Part shown: one piece after another, positions 43,929 through 52,431 of the stretch
How positions within the stretch are numbered: position 1 is the stretch's first letter
How the letters are laid out: each line of letters starts with the position of its first letter
Assembly (NCBI RefSeq): GCF_000308515.1
Contig: NZ_BAFV01000072.1
Coordinates: forward strand, 60,043 to 124,042
Reading direction: 5' to 3'
From: Nocardia carnea NBRC 14403
Lineage (GTDB): Bacteria; Actinomycetota; Actinomycetes; Mycobacteriales; Mycobacteriaceae
Length of the DNA: 64,000 nt
Made by a program: the position numbers and the translations under genes
Notes under the pieces: generated by a model
The model's input: only the letters and a program-made list of their open reading frames with translations
The model's database searches: none
What the model was told of the DNA's origin: nothing

Positions 43929-45476
43929 CTAATTTCCGGAATCCGGCGCCCACTGCTCGAGTATCTGCCGGTCACGTGCACAGGCGGCGAGCCGGCCGGG
44001 CTGTCCGGAGGTGGCCCGGCGCAGCGCGGTTTCGAGCTCGGCGACCCGCCGGTCCACGGCGAGCATCCGATCCGCAGCGGACCGGACCATTTCGTCTGAG
44101 AGTTCCGTTTCGGCCTCCACCAGGGCAGTTACCGCACGCTGCTCGAGCTGGGCCTTCACATTCGCGATGGCGTCCACGACCCATTGCCGCAGGTGATCCC
44201 GGTCGGCAAGCTGGCGGCGGGCACGTACCACCCAGGCCGCGGCCCCCGCGCCGAGCAGCAAGGTGACCGGGATGGTGGCCACGTCCAGGGCAGGCACGAG
44301 CGCCAGCGGCGAGACGAGCAGCCGTCCCAGACCGACGCCTGCCGACGCACCGACAACTATCATGAGGTGATCTTCGACACCCCGGCCACGGGGTTGCGGA
44401 TCCGGGCCGAGTGTGGGTGCCGGGTCGTGCCGGTGAACCGGGGCCCGGTCCGGCGCGCCGGGTCCGGCGGCGGCCGCGCGCGCCCGCAACTCGGTGAGCC
44501 GGGCGGCGATATCGCGGTCGACCGTATCGGTGAGCGCCGCCACCGCGGAACGCAGGCGCTCCGGGAAACCGGCCCGCCCCGCACGGTCCAGTCGGTCGAG
44601 TTCGGTGCGGGCTTCGGCGTGCAGCGCGCGCCCCCGGTGCCCCACCTGGGTCAGCAGATCCATCCGCGCCAGGTTGAGCTGGGCGCGCAGCGTGGACACC
44701 GCGACCGCCCGCCCGCCGTCGCGTTCGGCGAGCAGCCGCGCTCGTTCGGCACGCAGCATTTCGGCTTCGCTACCGGCCGCGAGCAGCGCCTCCTCCTGCG
44801 CGATGCGGTCGAGGGTCTGGGCCACCACCTGCGCGGTGGCGGCGGACCGGCGGGTGTCCACGGTGGTGGTGTCGGTGGTGAGTGCGGCCAGCCGGGCGTG
44901 CAGCGAGGCGAGGCCGGACCGGTCCAGCAGCGCCGAATCCGCGGCGGTCCGGGCGGCGAGCGCCAGCCGGGCGGAAACCGGCACGATCTCGCAGTCGAGT
45001 CCGGCGGCGGTGAGGAGTTCGGCGCTACGGTCGCGGACCAGCTGCCAGTCGAGATGGGCGTGGGTGCCGTTCAGGACCAGCAGTACCCGGCTACCGGCCG
45101 CGCTCAGCCGGCGGACGAGATCGAGTTCGGTGGCACCGATCACCACACCGGCATCCAGGACCAGCACGGTGACCGCGCCCGCGGCAGCGCCGGCGGGGTC
45201 GGCCGACGGCGCGCTCAGTTCTATCCGGGGCTGGAAACGGGCGAGTTCGGTGCGTAGCAGGGTGGTGTTCGCGTCGTCGGGGCCCAGCAGCCGGACCTCC
45301 GCGTTCTCCCCGGCGACGGTCATGGTGTCGAGCAGCGCCATACCCTGGGGGTTCCAGCGGCGCACCACGGCAGCGACCGGTTCGGGGAACGTCGCACCGT
45401 GTGAGGCCGGAGCCGCGGCGGCAGAGCCGGCTCCTGGACCGAGGTCGGTATCCGACCCCGCGTCAGAGTCCGACAC
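43929..45476 (-). CDS. Dynamin-like protein, degenerate GTPase (second of pair)
   Basis: A 515-residue protein starting at GTG inside the end of the preceding gene (14-base overlap). The N-terminal half resembles a GTPase whose motifs have decayed: VTVLVLDAGVVIGATELDLV stands where a G3 region is expected and LLVLNGTHAHLDW where NKxD is expected; no P-loop Lys is visible. Long helices rich in Arg, Ala and Glu follow, then two hydrophobic segments (LLVSPLALVPALDVATIPV, LLLGAGAAAWVV near residues 385-420) and a coiled tail. This is the plan of a bacterial dynamin-like protein with a membrane paddle. It probably works as a heteromer with the upstream GTPase. Confidence 0.7.
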   Translation of the reverse strand: MSDSDAGSDTDLGPGAGSAAAAPASHGATFPEPVAAVVRRWNPQGMALLDTMTVAGENAEVRLLGPDDANTTLLRTELARFQPRIELSAPSADPAGAAAGAVTVLVLDAGVVIGATELDLVRRLSAAGSRVLLVLNGTHAHLDWQLVRDRSAELLTAAGLDCEIVPVSARLALAARTAADSALLDRSGLASLHARLAALTTDTTTVDTRRSAATAQVVAQTLDRIAQEEALLAAGSEAEMLRAERARLLAERDGGRAVAVSTLRAQLNLARMDLLTQVGHRGRALHAEARTELDRLDRAGRAGFPERLRSAVAALTDTVDRDIAARLTELRARAAAAGPGAPDRAPVHRHDPAPTLGPDPQPRGRGVEDHLMIVVGASAGVGLGRLLVSPLALVPALDVATIPVTLLLGAGAAAWVVRARRQLADRDHLRQWVVDAIANVKAQLEQRAVTALVEAETELSDEMVRSAADRMLAVDRRVAELETALRRATSGQPGRLAACARDRQILEQWAPDSGN

Positions 45477-46584
45477 TGCTCATCCGTTCCCATACCCGCA
45501 CGTAGCCGTTGTGTACGCGTACCGCGGCCCGCCGGGCGGCCGGTGACAGATCGCTGGCTACCACCGCCCGCCACCGGATGGCGCGGGCCAGGGCGTCGTC
45601 GGCGTCCTCGGGTTCGAACCGGGGATAGCCGGCCGCCAGATGCGATACCGCTGGATCGACCAGCCCGCCGCACAGGCCCAGCCACCTCGCTTCGTCGGTA
45701 TCCAGGTATTCGGTGATCAGCGCACGCGCCCGGCTCGTGCCCTGCGGGACAGCCCGCGCCGCCAAGCGGGTCAGTTCGTCGACCAGCCCGCCGGCCCGCC
45801 GGGATATCGCCTGTTGATAACGCAGCCCGAGCAGCCGGGCCACAGGTTCGATCCCGCTCACAGTGTTCAGGATCTGCAGCACCGTCTGCGGTGTCAGGTC
45901 GGGTTCGCGTTCGAGCGCCGCCAGCACACAGGCGACCCCGTACAGATCCCAGCGTTCGAGCAGATCCGCCCGCTCCTCGGTATCGGGCCCCGCGGACGGA
46001 GAGGCGAAAGCCTCGGCCGATACCGCCGACAGGGAACGGTTACCGGCATGCCGGCGCAGCAGCGCCAGATCGGCCTCGCGCAGCGCACCGGCGACCGTTC
46101 GCGCGGCGAGGCTTCCGACGATCGGGAAGGCCGGTAGCCCGAACGCCCGGGAGAACTGTTCCGCGGCCGCTACGGCGTCGGCCCAGCCGGTGCCGATCGC
46201 ATCGGATTTGTTCACCACCACCAGCGTGCGCTCCGGCGGTAGCGATCCCAGGATCCGCCGGTCCCCCGGGGACGGGGTACTGGCCAGGACATAGACGATG
46301 ATGTCGGCATCGAGCACGGGGTCCGGGAAACCTGGTTCGTCGACCGGCGCGGTCTCGGCTCCGTGCTGCAGACCCAGCGCCTCGGCCACCGTGGTGCGCC
46401 CCGACCGGGCGCGACCCGCCACCTGCGCCCGCGGTAGCGACCGCCACCGCTGGACCGCCGCCTCGATCCCGTTCGCGACACCGGTATCCACCCCGTCGCC
46501 CATCCGCAACGTCGAAATCATCCGCTCGAGCGGATCCGCTGCCCCCGCCTCCCGCATGTACCTGTCCGATCTTTCGACTGTCAC
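45463..46584 (-). CDS. Dynamin-like GTPase (first of pair)
   Basis: A 373-residue GTPase. GTG at 46584 follows AGGGGG and gives a sensible start; longer in-frame starts exist up to 46716. The P-loop region is QVAGRARSGRTTVAEALG, where the usual GKS/T Lys is Arg (GRT), a notable change. G3-like IIVYVLASTPSPGD follows, and G4 is clear as VVVNKSDAIG. C-terminal helices follow. The paired, overlapping gene order recalls bacterial dynamin-like pairs such as IniA/IniC and DynA/B, which remodel or mend membranes. The Arg in place of Lys could lower nucleotide binding. Confidence 0.7.
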   Translation of the reverse strand: MTVERSDRYMREAGAADPLERMISTLRMGDGVDTGVANGIEAAVQRWRSLPRAQVAGRARSGRTTVAEALGLQHGAETAPVDEPGFPDPVLDADIIVYVLASTPSPGDRRILGSLPPERTLVVVNKSDAIGTGWADAVAAAEQFSRAFGLPAFPIVGSLAARTVAGALREADLALLRRHAGNRSLSAVSAEAFASPSAGPDTEERADLLERWDLYGVACVLAALEREPDLTPQTVLQILNTVSGIEPVARLLGLRYQQAISRRAGGLVDELTRLAARAVPQGTSRARALITEYLDTDEARWLGLCGGLVDPAVSHLAAGYPRFEPEDADDALARAIRWRAVVASDLSPAARRAAVRVHNGYVRVWERMSSVGL

Positions 46585-47187
46585 CGTTCGCACCCCCTGT
46601 TCCGGTGCGCATTCTGTCAGAAGAGCGCCCACAGCGCGCCGAGGCCCGGTCCGCAATCGCTCCATGCGAGCCAACCCACTGACTCGTTCGGCACCAGACT
46701 CCTGTCTCGACCACATCGGTCGACTTCATACCGCCCTGGCACGCTTCATCAGCCGTGGCCGACATCCAAGGGTAGGCGTAATGAATATCGCGTTCAGCTG
46801 TGAGGTCAGTGGCGCTCGGGTAGGTCGTCGCCGGAGCGGCTTTATCACTGAACGTGGCGGCCTGCAAACTTTGCTGGCGGCCCAGAGGCAGCGTCTCGGA
46901 ACCGATCAACTGGCAAATCCCGGTCTTCGCGGTTCTGGAGTCACCCTCGGATCACGAATTTGGTTCCGAGGCTTATTTCGGCAAGCCCGCCCCTTCCACC
47001 CGACCGCCTGATGTCATCTGCATCCAACCCATTACCCACTGACCGCCACGCCCCATTTCTACCGTGACAGCGATCGTTCCGCCGATGTACGTGAATGAAC
47101 GTTGATCAGAAACACTTGCCGATCCCCAACATCACAGCCTAGACTGACCTAGTCGAAGCAATCGACAAAGATCGATCGGGGAGTTCA
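46585..47187. other. Left junction of the putative island; candidate promoter
   Basis: About 600 bases with falling GC content and no convincing gene. TTGCCG (47116-47121) and TAGACT (47140-47145), 18 bases apart, look like a sigma-A-type promoter for the small secreted protein at 47188. Confidence 0.45.
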
Positions 47188-47418
47188 ATGGGAGGGTTCA
47201 AGATGATTGCACGTTTTGCCGTTGGTTTTGGCGTGGCAGCGGCGACCATCGCGGGCAGCTTTGGCGTGGGAGCTGCTTCGGCGACGATAGAAGATCCATC
47301 CGGAAATACCCACGCAACCTGCTTGAGCATGAGGGACTGGTACATTAAGTCTGGTGTTCAGGTGGGACCGTGTTACTACGACGCCCAGAAAGACAGCTTC
47401 GTATTCGACGAACTGTAA
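47188..47418 (+). CDS. Small secreted protein with two cysteines
   Basis: A 76-residue protein. ATG at 47188 lies six bases after GGGGAG; an in-frame ATG at 47203 is an alternative. The signal peptide is MIARFAVGFGVAAATIAGSF with cleavage probably after GAASA. The mature peptide of about 40 residues has two cysteines (HATCLSM, GPCYYD), likely a disulfide. Family unknown. It resembles in plan other short exported proteins of this island. Confidence 0.65.
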   Translation: MGGFKMIARFAVGFGVAAATIAGSFGVGAASATIEDPSGNTHATCLSMRDWYIKSGVQVGPCYYDAQKDSFVFDEL

Positions 47419-48093
47419 CAATGTCGGATCACCCGTAAATATGCTCTCGAAAATGGCGTCGAACGCTGCTTGGAACGCCGCAGTCATGCGGTACATACAG
47501 CGTCCGACGCCTTTTTGTGGCGGACAATTAGCAGGCGACCGAAGAGATTTCGATACGTCCTGTATTGTTTCGCACTTGACGAGCACGCGCTCAGGCTAGT
47601 CGGCGGTATCGAGCTGTCCGAGCCGAATGAACGGCCACGTGATTACGAAAATGGACGCCGAAATATCTTAGCGTATCAGTCGGGTTCCCGCGGCGCCAAC
47701 AGCGAACGCGCTTTCTTCCGCCCGGGTATCATAATTCTTCTGGCACTGTGATGCCTTGCCAGAGATTTGCCACCGATGACTTCTGCGTATCCGGCGACGC
47801 CTCTCACTGCTCCTACGGTGTAGCCGGCGTCCGACCACACCGGCGACCATGCAGGATTCCTTAGCATTCACACCCAACGGTATCCGATGCGACCCCAGCG
47901 GGATGTGGGTTGTAACTATGGTGGCTGATTCGCTCAGCTTCGGACGTTGGGGGAGCGTCAACTCCCCAACATTCGACTCCGGAGAATTCTCCGGTCGATT
48001 TGCGGCTCCAGGGATTCAAAGCAGTTAAACTTTGCCCGTACCAGATTGGCAAGTAGGATTGCTGACCGCGTTTTTGTCCGGCGAACATCAATA
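47419..48093. other. Gene-poor, lower-GC stretch
   Basis: About 675 bases with base composition unlike the chromosome around it. Short ORFs on both strands lack ribosome-binding sites and protein-like composition. I see nothing supportable in it; it may be decayed DNA. Confidence 0.4.
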
Positions 48094-48715
48094 CTAGTCT
48101 TCCGCCCGACGACTGGATTGTCTCGCTACGGGCTGGACTGGTCGGACTTCGCTTGCCTTGGCGTACTTTCCGTGTCGGCCTTCGCCGATGGTCCAAGTCA
48201 CCGGCATCCCCGGCGTGATCTGCTGTTCGTCGCCTTGGTACTGCCAGAGGGAGAACCACACATCACCGGCGTGGCTGGCGATGAGCCCGTCGTAGCTGTG
48301 GGGCAGCCACCAGCGGATGACGCCGTCGAGGCTTGGATCTGGATCTTTAGCTGCTTCGACCTGGCCATAAGGTATTGAGCCCCCGGGGCCATGCCACCCG
48401 TTTTCGGCCGGAAGCAACGGCTGGTCCCCGCCCTCGGGGTCGGCAGGCCATATCTTTCCGCTGCGTGACAGCACGTCGTCGTGGATTTCCCGGGCCAGTC
48501 CGTAGGCCACACCGCTAGGGGTGCTCTCGCCTGGGGTGCATCCAAGGAGGACATTCAGGGCCGGGACGGTGAATCGATCCACCACACCGGCGGGGAAGAC
48601 TGCCTCAGGAGACGCTCGGGAATCGTTTCGTCGATGTGTACTTCGAAGCCGAGAGCCGACTCGATGTCGGCCGCCAGCAGGTCGGCGCCTTGACGCGCTG
48701 TCTCCTGGTCGATGG
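48094..48715 (-). pseudogene. Frame-disrupted gene with a C-terminal cold-shock-like domain
   Basis: Two adjoining frames both look coding. The first (48715 down to about 48610) reads DQETARQGADLLAADIESAL then GFEVHIDETIPER and has no ATG, GTG or TTG start. The second, open from before 48585 to 48094, continues as SPEAVFPAGVVDRFTVPALN and onward. A one-base shift near 48605-48617 would join them. The C-terminal 70 residues look like a divergent cold-shock (OB) domain: GVIRWWLPHSYDGLIAS, GDVWFSLWQYQG and PGMPVTWTIGEG correspond to the strands of CspA. If only the second frame is used (start 48585), a 163-residue protein results. The role is unknown. Confidence 0.5.
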
Positions 48716-48717
48716 AG

Positions 48718-49278
48718 CTATCCTGCCGAATAGGGGACGGTGCATCGGTTGATGGGGGTCACGTACAAGACCTTTCCGGCGGCGTGGGAGGCGATGACCT
48801 GGATTTCGTCTCCTGACTCGTAGACGTAGCGGCCATCGTGATATCGGGGGATCGTCATGTGCAGATTGTCGTCCTTATAGATTTCCCGCGTGAGCAGGCT
48901 TTGACCGTTGATCAGTATCTGGTAGTCGTAACGGCCGGGCACATGGGAGATGTCGTTGATGAACATGGCCCACGCGATATTGCCGATGGAGTCCGCCCCC
49001 GCCGGTTGGGGGTCGACTTCGACTCTGCCCCAGTTGGTCGTGACTCTGTAGTTCGTGCACGGCTGGTAATCGGCGTGTGCGGGGCCCGCGGCCTGCACGC
49101 TCGTGATCAGCAGCATCGCCGACGCCACGATAAACAGCAGGATGCGACTGAACCGACTGGCCGGCCCCGGAGGCCGTTGAGTGTGGCCGAGAAGGGCCAC
49201 CTGCGCGGCCGGTGAGGCAGACTCGGGTTCCGTCGGTACGATCGCTCTTGCAGCGATGAGCGGGCGGAAAAGGTTCAA
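48718..49278 (-). CDS. Secreted protein with duplicated leader, copy A
   Basis: A 186-residue protein beginning MNLFRPLIAARAIV at a TTG codon. The first twelve coding bases after the start and the 83-base leader are shared with the gene at 52432. A hydrophobic segment at about residues 45-65 (ILLFIVASAMLLITSVQAAG) and AHA-type cleavage site suggest export with a long n-region. The mature part of about 115 residues starts YQPCTNYRV and is predicted all-beta (WAMFINDISHVPGRYDYQIL, DEIQVIASHAAGK), with a second Cys in NRCTVPYSAG near the end. Family unknown. Confidence 0.65.
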   Translation of the reverse strand: MNLFRPLIAARAIVPTEPESASPAAQVALLGHTQRPPGPASRFSRILLFIVASAMLLITSVQAAGPAHADYQPCTNYRVTTNWGRVEVDPQPAGADSIGNIAWAMFINDISHVPGRYDYQILINGQSLLTREIYKDDNLHMTIPRYHDGRYVYESGDEIQVIASHAAGKVLYVTPINRCTVPYSAG

Positions 49279-49361
49279 GACGTGTTCCCTATCTGTGTGT
49301 TCTGAACTGTGAACAGCTGCAGCGCAGCTCCGGTGTGGGGAAGTGGCAGCTCCCCGACACC
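49279..49361 (-). promoter_or_regulatory. Structured leader element, copy A (inverted duplicate of 52348-52431)
   Basis: On the minus strand: a 12-base-pair hairpin, GGTGTCGGGGAG-CTGCCA-CTTCCCCACACC (with one C-C mismatch and one G-U pair), then 55 bases identical to copy B, then the start codon. Inside the identical part AGCTGC-GCT-GCAGCT can form a second hairpin. The stem of the first hairpin differs from copy B but keeps pairing, and the loop CTGCCA is the same. Confidence 0.75.
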
Positions 49362-49436
49362 GGGTTTGTTCACGCGGGTGTCCGGTCGTGGCGTGGTGGG
49401 CGTAGTGATTCCGCGCCGTTGTTTGTCGTCTCGGTT

Positions 49437-51191
49437 TCAGAGAGTGAGCGTGCTTTCCGGCTCCGGTGTGCTCGCGGTCGCGACTGCGGGCCCTGTTCGG
49501 TGGCCGGCGGTGCCGGGGGGAGTAGGGGCCAGGCCGCGCAAGCTGGAGACAGAGGTGGCGAGGACGGGATTGGTCCCGAGGGCAGGTGCGAGTGGCGGCG
49601 TCGGTGCCGCCGGCTGCGGGTCTTGCCCTTCGTCGTTGCCGGTGGTGTCCTCGACGCCTTGGAGTTGGGTCTCCACCGGGGTTTCCTCGTCGAGTGTTGC
49701 GGCGATCTCCTCGTCGCCGGCGTCTTCGCCCACATCGACCATGAGCTCTTCTTCTTGGCCGCCGTCGTCGACGAGAGCGCTGTCATCAGGGGCTTCGGGC
49801 AGGGGAAGGTCGGGCTCGGCTGGGCCGGTGGGAGTTGACGGTTGGTTGTCGGTGGCGTCGATGATGGCCGCGGTGGCATCGCCGGTGGCTGTGATGATCT
49901 CGTCGAGATTGCCGGCCAGGGAACCGACAGCGGTGATCATGTCGGGGATCGTGCCGGTGATCGTGCCGACCGCGGTCACCATGGCGGTGATATCGGCAGG
50001 TGTCCACTCACCCGATGTGCCGGTTTCGGCCGGTGGCGTGGCCGGCGAGTCGCCTAAGCCCAGTGCGGCATCGTCTCCGGTCGCCGAGTCGTCCATGCCG
50101 AGTCCGGCGTCGTCTCCCGCAGTCGCAGAATCGCCGGTGTTCGACGGGGCACCGGCGCCGACCGGGACGCCGGTAGTCGTTTCGGTGTCGAGGCCGGCGG
50201 TTTCGCTGATCTCCGCGGCCGCCGGTGTGGTGGTCAGCGCCAGACTGGACGGGGTGCTCGGGCTTGCCGGGTTCTGGGGGAGTTCGGGTGTGGTTTGGGC
50301 AGGGTTTTGCCGCGCCGGGGCGCTTTCGCTGTCCGGTTCGGGGGATGCTCGAGGGATTCCGACGGCAGCGAGATAGACCGGCTCGCCCGAGGTGGCGGTG
50401 AGTTCGGTGTCGGCGGCCGGGGTGCCGCCGGGTGAGCGAAACGCTGTGGGGTCGATGCCCTCGATCGCGGTGACCAATTGTGTGTAGGCGCCGGTCACGG
50501 TGGTGTGAGTCTCGGAGCATACCGTCGTGAAACGGGCGACCTTGGTATCGAACTCGGTGACGAAGACCTTGTCGAGCCAGGCGCGGCATGCTGCGGCCGG
50601 CTCGGAGCCCTCGACGTAGTGCTCGGCGAGTTCGGTGCGTAGTCGGTCCTGTACCGATTGGCTCGTATCGCCGCGTCCCTGGGCGAGGTCGATGAGCCAA
50701 TCGATCTGCTGTGGGGTCTTGCCCGCCGCGGTGGCGGGGTCGAACTCGTTTTTGATCGTGTCGGCTTTGGCGCGGACAGCGTCGTCGATCCGGGTGACGG
50801 CCGTGGTGGCGGCGGCGTGCACGGCGCGCAGGGCATCGATGTTCGAGGCGACCGTGGTGCCGGTGTCGGTGAGGTATTGCTGGGCGTTGTCGGCGGCGGG
50901 CGACCCGTTCCAGTACGCGGCTACCTCGCCGAACCGGGTGGTTTGGGTGGTGGCCTGGTCATCGAGGCGGCCGTCGAGTTCCTCGCCCAGCACGGTAGCC
51001 AGGTTCCGCAACGATTCCAGGTCTGTGCCGCGCTGCTGGTCGTATTGGGCGGCCAGCGCGAAGTAGTCCCCGCCCGTAGGAGTGTGGCCTGTCCATTCCA
51101 GGTAGCGCGGCCCGAAGACCTCGAAATAGCGCAGTCCCGCAGCGCCTGCATCCAGGATGGCGTCGATGCTGTCGGTGTCGGTAGGTTTCAT
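49437..51191 (-). CDS. Large WXG-type ESX-associated protein with acidic Pro-rich tail
   Basis: A 584-residue protein. ATG at 51191 follows GGAG by seven bases and overlaps the stop of the upstream gene (ATGA). Residues 1-230 are helical with a W-x-G motif at Trp94 (AAYWNGSPAADN) and a second YLEWTG near residue 31, as in large ESX substrates. Residues from 290 on are low-complexity Pro/Thr/Ala with acidic runs (QEEELMVDVGEDAGDEEIAA). No toxin domain is recognised. It probably forms a secreted pair with the small upstream protein. Secretion would need an ESX core encoded elsewhere. Confidence 0.68.
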   Translation of the reverse strand: MKPTDTDSIDAILDAGAAGLRYFEVFGPRYLEWTGHTPTGGDYFALAAQYDQQRGTDLESLRNLATVLGEELDGRLDDQATTQTTRFGEVAAYWNGSPAADNAQQYLTDTGTTVASNIDALRAVHAAATTAVTRIDDAVRAKADTIKNEFDPATAAGKTPQQIDWLIDLAQGRGDTSQSVQDRLRTELAEHYVEGSEPAAACRAWLDKVFVTEFDTKVARFTTVCSETHTTVTGAYTQLVTAIEGIDPTAFRSPGGTPAADTELTATSGEPVYLAAVGIPRASPEPDSESAPARQNPAQTTPELPQNPASPSTPSSLALTTTPAAAEISETAGLDTETTTGVPVGAGAPSNTGDSATAGDDAGLGMDDSATGDDAALGLGDSPATPPAETGTSGEWTPADITAMVTAVGTITGTIPDMITAVGSLAGNLDEIITATGDATAAIIDATDNQPSTPTGPAEPDLPLPEAPDDSALVDDGGQEEELMVDVGEDAGDEEIAATLDEETPVETQLQGVEDTTGNDEGQDPQPAAPTPPLAPALGTNPVLATSVSSLRGLAPTPPGTAGHRTGPAVATASTPEPESTLTL

Positions 51192-51499
51192 TCGAACGCT
51201 CCCGCCACCGCGCCGAGTTTGACCGCGGTCGACTGATCGACACCGGCGCAGCTGCTTGCGCTGGCCTGCAACGCCGAACCACAGTCCTGTACGCAATTGG
51301 CCCAGGAGAAAAGAGAACGTCGCAGGTCTTCCAACCCTTGTGACAGGCGGTCACCGGCCGACTGGTAGCCGCGGCCGGCATCGGCGGTATCGAACCCGCG
51401 CAGCGCATCGGCGACACGCACCGCGGCATCGTTGACGGTGCTTGCCGACCCCTGCAAATCACCGGCGATGCCCTGCACTGCCGCCACATCCATCAACAT
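51188..51499 (-). CDS. EspC-like type VII secretion target
   Basis: A 103-residue helical protein beginning MLMDVAAVQGIAGDLQGSAS, with ATG eight bases after GGAGG. Its length, two-helix plan and position directly before a large WXG-type protein fit the EspC-like ESX substrate family. There are three cysteines (NCVQDCG, SSCAG), unusual for that group. The stop overlaps the start of the large protein by ATGA, so the two are made together. A broken relative of the N-terminus lies at 51971. Confidence 0.68.
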   Translation of the reverse strand: MLMDVAAVQGIAGDLQGSASTVNDAAVRVADALRGFDTADAGRGYQSAGDRLSQGLEDLRRSLFSWANCVQDCGSALQASASSCAGVDQSTAVKLGAVAGAFE

Positions 51500-51970
51500 C
51501 ACTGTGTCCTCCCTCGCCAGACACCACCTGTAGGCCGGGCTTTCACTGGCCCCGACGATCTCGGTACCCCGAGCCCCCACAGATGCGAATCCTGTTTTGT
51601 TACTGGCTTTGACGGCCGCTTCCGGCAATCGGTTCCCCCCGTCCGCGAAAAACTTTTCGGCGAGAGCACAGTCACACCGGATTTCACCCTCCCCGCGCCG
51701 AACCCTATGGGCTATAGGGCACGTCGCCCGGTTGTAGCCAGCACGTGGAAAACCTTCGAGACCAGGGCTGTGTCAGTGCGGCAGCGGAAACAGAGCCCTC
51801 ATCCACCTCATGGTTCCGAGGGCGATTCAAGAAATTTTCGAAGTCGAGGGAACCGATCGCGGGGAGGCCCCGTCCAACCTTGTACGAACGCGTTTGGCCG
51901 GAGTGAACAAGAGCCGGGCCGGACCGGCGAATGGGCAGTATGTGGATTGCCGTGGAGTGAGAGGACCGAG
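51500..51970. other. Intergenic region
   Basis: About 470 bases upstream of the EspC-like gene. A long minus-strand ORF (51705-52376) crosses the region but is Cys/Ser/Arg-rich and has no family resemblance, so I do not call it. The EspC-like operon promoter should be here. Confidence 0.4.
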
Positions 51971-52048
51971 ATGGTGATGGAGTTGGCGACGGTGCAGAGC
52001 ACCGCCGGGCGGTCCGCGAGCACCAGCAGAACCTGGTCAACGAGATAG
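51971..52048 (+). pseudogene. Remnant of an EspC-like gene
   Basis: Behind a possible GAGGA site, the reading MVMELATVQSTAGRSAS resembles the start of the EspC-like protein at 51499 (MLMDVAAVQGIAGDLQGSAS). It stops after 25 codons. It looks like the 5' end of a truncated or frame-shifted duplicate on the opposite strand. Confidence 0.45.
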
Positions 52049-52320
52049 CGCCGCAAGCCAGTGCGAGTACCTGCGCCGGTGTCGGTCGGTCGACCGTGGT
52101 CGATCCTGATGCGGTGGCAGGGCGTTCGAATGAGACCCGCCAGCGGTCTCGGGCTTGCCAAAACAGTGGGGGCACGCACCCCCGAATTGAGCATTGCAGG
52201 GCACGCGTACGCAGAAATGGCGTGACCTGCACTCCAGATTCCACTATGCCGATGACGATCGGCACAGGAGACGCTCGGAAACAGCATTTTCCGTAGGCGC
52301 CGGAATTCTGACATATGGCT

Positions 52321-52340
52321 TCGGGCATACCCATGCCCGA
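52321..52340. terminator. Short hairpin upstream of leader copy B
   Basis: TCGGGCAT-ACCC-ATGCCCGA forms a perfect eight-base-pair stem followed by AAAACC. It has no T-run on the plus strand. On the minus strand T residues follow the stem, so it might terminate minus-strand transcription. Confidence 0.4.
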
Positions 52341-52347
52341 AAACCGA

Positions 52348-52431
52348 GGTGTTGAGGAGCTGCCACTCCTCAACATCCGGAGCTGCGCTGCAGCTGTTCA
52401 CAGTTCAGAACACACAGATAGGGAACACGTC
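52348..52431 (+). promoter_or_regulatory. Structured leader element, copy B
   Basis: A hairpin GGTGTTGAGGAG-CTGCCA-CTCCTCAACATC (12 pairs, one G-U), then 55 bases (52377-52431) identical in inverted orientation to 49279-49333, then ATG. Between the copies one stem pair changes from G-C to A-T on both sides and others change to or from wobble, so pairing is kept. This favours function as RNA. GGGA at 52421-52424 is a weak ribosome-binding site at the usual distance. Confidence 0.75.

Noticed and set aside
48605..48619. AGGAGACGCTCGG shared with 52264-52277
   Set aside because: A 13-14-base match is expected by chance several times in 64 kb and the surroundings are unrelated.
51705..52376. 223-codon minus-strand ORF upstream of the EspC-like gene
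   Set aside because: Ser/Cys/Arg-rich composition, no domain, and it runs through the leader hairpin; not protein-like.
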